Source: Isoptericola sp. BMS4
Lineage (GTDB): Bacteria; Actinomycetota; Actinomycetes; Actinomycetales; Cellulomonadaceae
Direction of reading: 5' to 3'
Assembly: GCF_011634835.1 (NCBI RefSeq)
Contig: NZ_SIRP01000001.1
Location: 2,723,511 to 2,787,510, forward strand
DNA length: 64,000 nucleotides
A program made the translations under genes and the position numbers. The notes below the pieces were generated by a model, which saw only the letters and a program-made list of their open reading frames with translations, made no database searches and had not been told where the DNA came from. Below, in pieces: positions 54,577 through 61,519 of this stretch (position 1 is the first letter of the stretch; every line of letters begins with the position of its first letter).

Positions 54577-55068
54577 ATGAGCGAGCCCCGTCCCGACCGT
54601 CACGGGCGTCGTCCGGCGTCCGACCCGTCCCGCCCGGCACGCTTCCGCGAGCGCCTGTCCCCCGGCCCGGGAGCGTGGTGCGGCGCCCTCGGCCTCGGGG
54701 TCATCGTCGGGGTGGCGCTGTGGCCGCTCGTCGCCACGGCGTCGGTCGGGGTGGGCGCGCTCGTCGCGGCCGGCACGATCGTGGCGCTCGTCGCGTCGGC
54801 CCCGGTCGTCGCGGTCGACGGCGGCGAGCTGCGGGCCGGGAAGGCGCACGCGCCGCTGGACGCGCTCGGCGAGGTGACGACGCTGGCCTCCGGCGAGGAG
54901 ATGCGGGCGGCGCTCGGGCCGGACCTGGACGCCCGCGCCTACGTCTGCCTGCGCGCGTGGGCGCGCACGGGGGTGCGCGTGGAGGTCACCGACCCGACCG
55001 ACCCGACGCCGTACTGGCTGCTGTCGACCCGGCGTCCGGACGAGCTCGCCGCGGCGCTGCGCGGCTGA
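54577..55068 (+). CDS. DUF3093 family membrane protein
   Basis: A 163-residue protein of the DUF3093 family: an Arg/Pro-rich N-terminus, two transmembrane helices (~38-80), then a cytosolic domain (VVAVDGGELRAGKAHAPLDA, RTGVRVEVTDPTDPTPYWLL) with a PH-like pattern. Function unknown. It diverges from dut and is followed by a terminator. Confidence 0.87.
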   Translation: MSEPRPDRHGRRPASDPSRPARFRERLSPGPGAWCGALGLGVIVGVALWPLVATASVGVGALVAAGTIVALVASAPVVAVDGGELRAGKAHAPLDALGEVTTLASGEEMRAALGPDLDARAYVCLRAWARTGVRVEVTDPTDPTPYWLLSTRRPDELAAALRG

Positions 55069-55122
55069 GCGCCGCGCTACCGGTCGTCGCCGTGCGGGGC
55101 GCCATCCTCGACGGGACGACGG

Positions 55123-55151
55123 AGGCCGTCACGCGCAGGGCGTGACGGCCT
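55123..55151. terminator. Bidirectional terminator between DUF3093 and DUF4193 genes
   Basis: A perfect 12-bp stem (55123-55134 with 55140-55151), 5-nt loop, between convergent genes. Confidence 0.8.
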
Positions 55152-55244
55152 GGGACGCCGGAAGGGGCGCCGGGCCGCGGCCGCGGCCCGGGCGCTCACC
55201 GGGGTCCGGTCACCGGTGCATGCCGGTGGGGGTGCCCGCGGGTG

Positions 55245-55544
55245 TCACGCGGCGCACTCGGTGCAGATCATCTGGCCGTTCTTCTCGGAGGCCAGCTGGC
55301 TGCGGTGGTGGACGAGGAAGCAGCTCGTGCAGGTGAACTCGTCGGCCTGGCGAGGCAGCACGCGCACGGAGAGCTCCTCGCCGGACAGGTCCGCGCCCGG
55401 AAGCTCGAAGCCTTCCGCGGCCTCGGTCTCGTCCTCGTCGACGACACCCGACGACTTGTCGGAACGACGCGCCTGGAGCTCCTGGAGCGAGTCCTGCTCC
55501 ACGTCCTCGTCGTTCTTGCGGGGGGCGTCGTAGTCGGTTGCCAT
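55245..55544 (-). CDS. DUF4193 family zinc-ribbon-like protein
   Basis: A 99-residue protein with the family's near-invariant start MATDYDAPRKNDEDVEQDSL and a C-terminal four-cysteine ribbon (CTSCFLVHHRSQL ... MICTECAA), probably binding zinc. Small acidic regulators of this type are conserved across actinobacteria; function unknown. ATG 55544 is chosen by homology. The upstream region (55545-55660) is relatively AT-rich with CATTAT as a candidate -10 and a leader of about 50 nt. Confidence 0.92.
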   Translation of the reverse strand: MATDYDAPRKNDEDVEQDSLQELQARRSDKSSGVVDEDETEAAEGFELPGADLSGEELSVRVLPRQADEFTCTSCFLVHHRSQLASEKNGQMICTECAA

Positions 55545-55798
55545 CTGTGTGGTCACGCTCCGTGGTGTCGATGTCGGTACGCGCAGATAATGCTCGGCGA
55601 CCGGGTTTTGTTCCCGTTCGGCCCACGGATTGTGCACCATTTCGACCAGGGGCGCGACATGACGCACTGTATCGCCCGTCACACTGCTCTGACCTGCGAC
55701 AACACTGCGGCCGACGTGACCCGCCGGCGCCCGGGTGCCCCACTTCTCACCCAGGGCGAAATCGCTCCGGGCGGGTGAAACTTCGTCACCGGCCCCGG

Positions 55799-56770
55799 TC
55801 AGTGCGCGGAACTGTTCGCCACACCCTCGCCACGGTTCCCGCCGGCGTCCCCGACGCCCTCTCCGTCAGCGTCGACGCCCTCGAGCACGTCGACGAGGTC
55901 ACGCACCACGGGCTCCGGGCCCACCACGGTCATCGGCCCGCCCGCGGCCCGGCCGCGCAGCCCGGTCACGACGGCGCCCGCCTCGGTGGCGACGAGGCTG
56001 CCCGCCGCGACGTCCCACGGGTTGAGACCGCGCTCGTAGTACAGGTCCAGGGCGCCCTCGGCGACGAGGCACAGGTCGATGGCGGCCGACCCGAGCCTTC
56101 GCACGTCGCGCACGCGCGGCAGCACCCGGGTGAGCACCTGCGCCTGCTGCGCCCGCCGCTCGGCGGCGTAGCCGAAGCCGGTGCCCACCAGGGAGGTGGC
56201 CAGCGAGGCGGGCCCGCCGACCCGGAGCGGGCGGCCGTCCCTGTCGGCCCCGCGCCCGCGTGCGGCGCTCCAGGTCCGCCCGTCCACCACCGAGTGCACG
56301 CAGCCGGCCAGCACGGTCCAGGACTCCGGGGCGGGCGGGCCGGCGACGACGGCGACCGACACCGCGTAGGACGCGACCCCGTACAGGTAGTTGACCGTGC
56401 CGTCGATCGGGTCCAGCACCCATGTCAGGCCCGACGTGCCGGAGACGTCGTCGCCCTCCTCGCCCAGGATCGCGTCGTCGGGGCGCTCGGCGGCGATCCG
56501 CTCCCGCAGCAGGTCCTCGGAGGCGCGGTCCATCGCGGTCACGGGGTCGACGTCGCTGGACTTCGTCGCGGCCACCACGACGCGGTCCGGTCGCCCGGAG
56601 CGCACGAGTTCGCCCGCCTCGCACGCGAGCCGCCGCGCGAGGTCCCGCAGCGCGTCGACGTCCGCGCTCGCGACGACGTCCGCCTGTGCCGCCGCCTCGT
56701 CCACCCTGTCGCCCACGTCCTGCGTCTCCTCCCGGTCCGGCCACGGTTCCCACGGACCATCGTGCCTCAC
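55799..56770 (-). CDS. Inositol monophosphatase family protein
   Basis: A 323-residue lithium-sensitive phosphatase fold. Metal motifs: ILGEEGDDV (Glu), WVLDPIDGTVNYLYG (D-x-I-D-G-T) and LNPWDVAAGSLVATEAGAVV. It probably removes phosphate from myo-inositol 1-phosphate or similar sugars in inositol/mycothiol synthesis. GTG 56770 overlaps the stop of the TRIC gene by 4 bp (GTGA), which supports this start and co-translation. The C-terminus carries a ~20-residue disordered tail. Confidence 0.9.
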   Translation of the reverse strand: MRHDGPWEPWPDREETQDVGDRVDEAAAQADVVASADVDALRDLARRLACEAGELVRSGRPDRVVVAATKSSDVDPVTAMDRASEDLLRERIAAERPDDAILGEEGDDVSGTSGLTWVLDPIDGTVNYLYGVASYAVSVAVVAGPPAPESWTVLAGCVHSVVDGRTWSAARGRGADRDGRPLRVGGPASLATSLVGTGFGYAAERRAQQAQVLTRVLPRVRDVRRLGSAAIDLCLVAEGALDLYYERGLNPWDVAAGSLVATEAGAVVTGLRGRAAGGPMTVVGPEPVVRDLVDVLEGVDADGEGVGDAGGNRGEGVANSSAH

Positions 56771-57417
56771 CCGCGCCCCCACCGGGCGGTCCATCCCGGC
56801 CCCGCGGGCGGCACGGCCCACCCGCGGGCCACGGACAGCATGCGGAAGGCGAACACGAGGACGACGACGAGGACCGCGTTCCACGGGGCGAGCAGCTCGA
56901 GCCGCCACAGCGCCGCGACGAGTCCCGCACCGACCAGGGCCGGCACGGCGTACAGCTGCCGGTCCGCGAAGACCAACGGGACCTCCCCCGTCAGGACGTC
57001 CCGCAGGATCCCGCCGCCCACGGCCGTCAGGACGCCCACGACCACGGCGGTGAGCACCCCCGACCCGAGGCCGAGGGCCTTGGTGGTCCCCTGGAGCACG
57101 AACAGGGCCATCGCGGCCGCGTCGAGCACGAGGACGGTGCGCCGCATCCGCTCCAGCCCGGGGTGGAAGAAGAAGATGAGGACGCCCGCGGCGAGCGCGG
57201 CGACCACCAGCCGCCACGACGAGACCCCGACGGGCGGGGTGTCGCCGATGAGGAGGTCCCGCAGGACGCCGCCGCCCAGGCCCGCGACCCATGCCAGGAC
57301 CAGCACCCCGAACGCGTCGAACCGCTTGCGCACGGCGGCCAGGCCGCCCGAGACCGCGGACACGAAGACCGCGAGGACCTCGAGCATCGTCACCGAGCCG
57401 ACCACGAACGCGTCCAC
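56767..57417 (-). CDS. Trimeric intracellular cation (TRIC) channel family protein
   Basis: A 216-residue membrane protein with seven helices in two inverted repeats (UPF0126). Each repeat carries the signature GGGVLRDLLIGDTPP or GGGILRDVLTGEVP. TRIC proteins conduct K+ across membranes. It is coupled by overlap to the inositol monophosphatase gene and diverges from sepH. Confidence 0.9.
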   Translation of the reverse strand: MDAFVVGSVTMLEVLAVFVSAVSGGLAAVRKRFDAFGVLVLAWVAGLGGGVLRDLLIGDTPPVGVSSWRLVVAALAAGVLIFFFHPGLERMRRTVLVLDAAAMALFVLQGTTKALGLGSGVLTAVVVGVLTAVGGGILRDVLTGEVPLVFADRQLYAVPALVGAGLVAALWRLELLAPWNAVLVVVLVFAFRMLSVARGWAVPPAGPGWTARWGRG

Positions 57418-57585
57418 GGGACGTCATCCTCGCAGGCGCGGGCCCCCGCCGCCCGCCGCCGCGGGGCGGGGCCGCGGATCGGCGGCACACCGACGCGCCT
57501 GCGCGGCCGCGGCGGGGCAGGGTGGCACGCTCGGAACCGCGGGACCGCTGCGGCGGGCACCCCGAGGTGCACCTAAGGAGGAACC

Positions 57586-58872
57586 ATGGCCGAGCTCGAG
57601 CTCGCGAGGCTGCACGAGGACGGTGAGCACCTGGTCCTGCGCGCCGCCGACGGCACGGAGCACGCTCTGCCGATCACCGAGGCCCTGCGGGCCGCGGTGC
57701 GCAGGGACCGCCCTCGCGCCGAGGCGCTGCGCGCCCAGGCCACGCTGCGTCCCCGCGACCTCCAGGCGCGCCTGCGCGCCGGCGCCACCGTCGAGGAGCT
57801 GGCCGAGGAGTCGGGCCTGCCGGCCGAGCACGTGCAGCGCTACGAGTGGCCGGTGGCGACGGAGCGCCAGCACGCGATCGACCAGGTGCGGGCCCACCGG
57901 CTCGACGGCGACGGCGAGGTCCGGACCCTCGGGGAGGCGGCCGACGCCCGCCTCGGCGCGCGGGGCGTCACCCCGGACGACGCACGCTGGTCGGCGCGTC
58001 GAGAGGGGTCCGCCCCGTGGGTGGTGGAGGTGCGGTTCGCCGCCGGCGACCGCGACCGCTCGGCCCGCTGGACCTACGACCCGAAGGGCCGCGCCGTCAC
58101 CCCCCTGGACGACGAGGCGCGGTGGCTCGGGCAGCCCGACGACCCGCTGACACCCGAGGTTCTCGGCGTCCCGTCCACGTCCGACCGGCAGGTGCCCGGG
58201 CGCCGCTCGCCCGAGCGGCCCCCCGAGCGGCCCGGCGACGACACGACTGCCCTCCTGCTCGACGACCTGGCCGGGCGGCGCGGCCGCCGGCCGGCGGGCC
58301 GGGAGAGACCCGCGGAGCCGTCGCCCGCGCCGTCGGGCGGTGCCGTGCCCGGCATGCTCCCGCTCGGCGTGGTCGCCGGTCCGGACTCTCCGGGTGACGG
58401 CGCGGAGCGGACGGCCGGCGGCCACGAGCGCGACGACGAGCGTCACGGCGGCGCGCGCGACGACCACGGCCGCTCGCCCGACCACGACACCGGCAACCAC
58501 GACACCGGCGACCGCGCCGCCCAGGACGGCCCCGCGCCGGCCGGCACCGCCCCGGCCGGCCCGGCGCCGGCGCACGCGAGCGTCGTCGACCTCCGCGCAC
58601 GCCGGGCGGGGGCGCGGGCACCCGTGCCCTCCGCGCGGGCCGCGCACCCGTCCGGGACCCAGCGACCGGAGGGCGGCGCGGACGCGGCCGCGCGGCGGTC
58701 CGACGTCGCCGACCGCGAGGAGCCCGCGCCCAGCGCCGGCCCCGGGCAGCAGCCCGGCCCGCAGCCCTCGGCACCGGCGAAGGCACCCGCGCGGCGCACC
58801 GGGCGCAAGGGCCGCCCCCAGGTCCCGAGCTGGGACGAGATCGTCTTCGGCGGCGGCCGCCCGTCCTCGTAG
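57586..58872 (+). CDS. sepH: Septation protein SepH
   Basis: A 428-residue protein. The N-terminal DUF3071 domain (1-~170: ELARLHEDGEHLVLRAADGT, ATLRPRDLQARLRAGATVEE with a helix-turn-helix-like motif) is the conserved SepH core, which stimulates FtsZ assembly at division sites in actinobacteria. A long disordered Pro/Ala/Asp-rich linker follows (~205-400), ending in the conserved tip GRKGRPQVPSWDEIVFG. The ribosome site TAAGGAGGA before ATG 57586 is strong. Confidence 0.93.
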   Translation: MAELELARLHEDGEHLVLRAADGTEHALPITEALRAAVRRDRPRAEALRAQATLRPRDLQARLRAGATVEELAEESGLPAEHVQRYEWPVATERQHAIDQVRAHRLDGDGEVRTLGEAADARLGARGVTPDDARWSARREGSAPWVVEVRFAAGDRDRSARWTYDPKGRAVTPLDDEARWLGQPDDPLTPEVLGVPSTSDRQVPGRRSPERPPERPGDDTTALLLDDLAGRRGRRPAGRERPAEPSPAPSGGAVPGMLPLGVVAGPDSPGDGAERTAGGHERDDERHGGARDDHGRSPDHDTGNHDTGDRAAQDGPAPAGTAPAGPAPAHASVVDLRARRAGARAPVPSARAAHPSGTQRPEGGADAAARRSDVADREEPAPSAGPGQQPGPQPSAPAKAPARRTGRKGRPQVPSWDEIVFGGGRPSS

Positions 58873-58902
58873 CGCCACCCGGGCCCGCGCCGGCCGGCCG
58901 GG

Positions 58903-59550
58903 TCAGCCGTCCAGGTCGAGGAACCCCGTGCCGGTCGAGCGCCGACGCGCTGCCCCGGCCGTCATGCGCCGCATGTGATGCCGCCGGCACAGCACCTCGT
59001 ACGCCACGTGCCCGCTGCCGTCCGCCACGTCGCCGACGACCACCTGGTCGCCCTCGACGACCATCACGCCGTCCACGGTGCGGGCGTTGTGCGTGGCCGG
59101 CGCGCCGCACCAGCACAGCGACTGCACCTGCAGCGCCTGGACGCGGTCCGCCAGCTCGATGAGCCGGGCGGCACCGGGGAACAGGCGGGTGCGGAAGTCC
59201 GTCGTGATCCCGAACGCGAACACGTCGATCTCCACCTCGTCGACGAGCCGCGCGAGCTGGTCGACCTGCTCGGGCGAGTAGAACTGCGCCTCGTCGCACA
59301 CCAGGTAGTCGACCAGGCGGCCCGCCTGGCGCTCGGCCACCACGACCGCCCAGAAGTCCGTGTCGTCGTCGACCTCCCGCGCGTCGACCTCGAGCCCGAG
59401 GCGAGAGGACAGCCGTGCCGCACCGGCCCGGTCGTCGCGGGTGAAGATCAGGCCGGTGCGCCCGCGTGCCGCGTGGTTGTGGTCGGTCTGCAGCGCCAGC
59501 GTCGACTTGCCGCTGTCCATGGTCCCGGAGAAGAAGACGAGCTCGGCCAT
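58903..59550 (-). CDS. tdk: Thymidine kinase
   Basis: A 215-residue type II thymidine kinase. The P-loop FFSGTMDSGKSTLAL, Walker B LVCDEAQFYSPEQ, and the lasso-domain zinc site with CWCGAPATHNAR and CRRHH are present. It phosphorylates thymidine in nucleotide salvage. ATG 59550 is the family start; the long upstream open frame is the antisense shadow of the next gene. Convergent with sepH. Confidence 0.95.
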   Translation of the reverse strand: MAELVFFSGTMDSGKSTLALQTDHNHAARGRTGLIFTRDDRAGAARLSSRLGLEVDAREVDDDTDFWAVVVAERQAGRLVDYLVCDEAQFYSPEQVDQLARLVDEVEIDVFAFGITTDFRTRLFPGAARLIELADRVQALQVQSLCWCGAPATHNARTVDGVMVVEGDQVVVGDVADGSGHVAYEVLCRRHHMRRMTAGAARRRSTGTGFLDLDG

Positions 59551-59599
59551 GCGCAGATCCTGCCAGACCCGGTGGCGGCGGCCCGCGCCCGGCAGGCCG

Positions 59600-60838
59600 T
59601 CACACCACGGTCGCCAGGAGGGGCACGAGCATCTCGGCCTCGGTGAGGGACCCGTGCACGCCCGGCATGGCGCGCGCCCCGGCGGGGTGCAGCCGCGAGT
59701 CGACGACGGTCGCCGCCCCCCGCGCCGCCACCAGCACGTCGCCCACCGCGGGCAGCACGTGCTCGGCCACGGGCCCGAGCCAGCCGTCGGCGACGGCGTC
59801 GTCGCGCAGCACCACGTGGGCGTCGTCGCCGAGCACGCCCGCCCACCGCGCGGCGACGTCCCGCGGGTCGGCGCCGTCGGCGACGTAGACGTGGGTCGCG
59901 CGCGGCTCGCCGCCCAGCAGCGCGACGTCGCGCGCCAGGTCGGGGTCCGCGGCGACGTCGTGCTGGCGCGCCGGGTCCGCGGCGACCTGGCCGTGGTCGG
60001 CGGTGACGAGCACGAGGGTGCCGGGCGGCACCGAGCGCACGAGGCGGCGGAGCTCGGCGTCGGCGGCCTCCAGGGCGTCGCCCCACTGCCAGGAGTCCGG
60101 GCCGTCGTGGTGGCCGGTCTTGTCCACGTCGCCGTGGTACAGGTACGCGACACGCGGAGGCCCGCCGGCCGGCCGCAGCGCCTGCACGGTCGCGTCCACC
60201 TGCGCCGCGAGCGTCTCGGCCGGGAGGTACCGGGGGCCGCGCAGCGCGGCACGGGTCATCCCGGAGCCGTCGAACTTCCGGCGGCCGGGGGCGAGGACGC
60301 GCACGCCCGCGCCGGTGAGGGTCTCCAGCACCGTCGGCTCGCGCTGCAGGAGCTCCGGCGCCGTGCGCACCGGGCCCGACAGCGGGCGCCCCGGGCGGTA
60401 CGGGTCGGACTGCTCGGTCCACGAGATGGTGGTGACCAGTCCCCCCGTGGCGGGGTTGCGCTGGGTGTAACCGAGCAGCCCGGTGCGCCCCGGCGCCGTG
60501 CCCGTCCCGAAGGTCGCCAGCGCCGCGGCCGTCGTCGACGGGAAGCTGGTGCGCAGGGTGCGGCCGTCGGCCACGAGCGAGCGCAGGAACGGCGCGTGCC
60601 CGCCCCGTTCGGCGAGGTTGGCGTGCCCGAGGCCGTCGACCAGCACCACCACGACGCGCTCCACGCCCGTGGGCAGGCCGAGGGCTGCGGCACACTCGAC
60701 CCCGTCCAGGCCGGTGGACGTCCGCACCGGCACCCCGACGGCGCCGGCGACGGCGGGCAGCACCGCCGCCAGGGAGCCGGTGCCGTAGGACGGGGCGACG
60801 AGCCCCTCCGGGAGGGTCGCCGGGACCGCGGCCGTCAT
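59600..60838 (-). CDS. Alkaline phosphatase superfamily protein (nucleotide pyrophosphatase/phosphodiesterase-like)
   Basis: A 412-residue metal-dependent hydrolase. Metal and nucleophile residues appear in VVVVLVDGLGHAN (Asp), SFPSTTAAAL (Thr nucleophile), HGDVDKTGHHDG (Asp, His), LVTADHGQV (Asp, His) and MPGVHGSL (His). It probably cleaves phosphodiester or pyrophosphate bonds; no signal peptide is seen, so it is cytosolic. ATG 60838 overlaps the stop of the DUF5998 gene (ATGA), so the two are coupled. Confidence 0.9.
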   Translation of the reverse strand: MTAAVPATLPEGLVAPSYGTGSLAAVLPAVAGAVGVPVRTSTGLDGVECAAALGLPTGVERVVVVLVDGLGHANLAERGGHAPFLRSLVADGRTLRTSFPSTTAAALATFGTGTAPGRTGLLGYTQRNPATGGLVTTISWTEQSDPYRPGRPLSGPVRTAPELLQREPTVLETLTGAGVRVLAPGRRKFDGSGMTRAALRGPRYLPAETLAAQVDATVQALRPAGGPPRVAYLYHGDVDKTGHHDGPDSWQWGDALEAADAELRRLVRSVPPGTLVLVTADHGQVAADPARQHDVAADPDLARDVALLGGEPRATHVYVADGADPRDVAARWAGVLGDDAHVVLRDDAVADGWLGPVAEHVLPAVGDVLVAARGAATVVDSRLHPAGARAMPGVHGSLTEAEMLVPLLATVV

Positions 60839-61455
60839 CGGGCGGCGCGGCTTCCCGACGTCCCGCCGCGTCGCGTCGTGCCCGTCGCGATCGACAGGGC
60901 TCGGGCGAAGTCGGTCGCGCGCCCCACCGCGTCGCGGCCCTCGGCGGCGCCGCTGACCCGCACGACCACGTCGTCGGGCGTGAGCTGGCCGGTGAGCCCG
61001 TGGTCGGCCTCGCAGCTCGGGTCGGGGCACTGCGCGGGCTCCAGGTCGACGCGGGAGACCGCGCCCCACCCGATGGCCAGCGTGAGCTCCGCGGCGCTGT
61101 CCCCGCGGCGGTGCTCCGCGGGCTCGGACACGATGTGTGTCAGGGCCACGGACCGGATCTCCCCCAGGGGCACGGCCTCGGTCGTGGCGGCGGCCGACGA
61201 CGGGTGGGCGGCGTCGCCCTCGTGGTCGTCGACGTGCGCGGCGACGAGCCGGGTGGGCGTCAGCGCGAGGACCGTCAGGTGGCGGCGCACGGAGTCGTCG
61301 AAGGTGGTCTCGGCCTGGACCAGGTGGGCCACCACCGGCTCCTCCGCGAGCGCGACGTCGAGCACGTCGTCGACGAGGTCCGGGTAGTACCCGGCGCGGC
61401 GCAGGTTCTCGGAGAGGTCGGGGCGGAGGTTCTCCCGGGCTGTCACGTTCGGCAC
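60835..61455 (-). CDS. DUF5998 family protein
   Basis: A 206-residue cytosolic protein of the DUF5998 family: NLRPDLSENLRRAGYYPDLV, ETTFDDSVRRHLTVLALTPT, VALTHIVSEP and a Cys-containing segment QCPDPSCEADHG that may bind metal. Function unknown. It starts GTG 61455 with GACAAT just upstream on the strand (leaderless-like). It is always or often beside the phosphodiesterase-like gene in related genomes, which suggests a joint role. Confidence 0.87.
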   Translation of the reverse strand: MPNVTARENLRPDLSENLRRAGYYPDLVDDVLDVALAEEPVVAHLVQAETTFDDSVRRHLTVLALTPTRLVAAHVDDHEGDAAHPSSAAATTEAVPLGEIRSVALTHIVSEPAEHRRGDSAAELTLAIGWGAVSRVDLEPAQCPDPSCEADHGLTGQLTPDDVVVRVSGAAEGRDAVGRATDFARALSIATGTTRRGGTSGSRAAR

Positions 61456-61519
61456 CCGCGCATTGTCCCACTCGCGGGCGCCGCCCGACCACCGCCTGCC
61501 TCCGGGGCGGTCCGGGGCG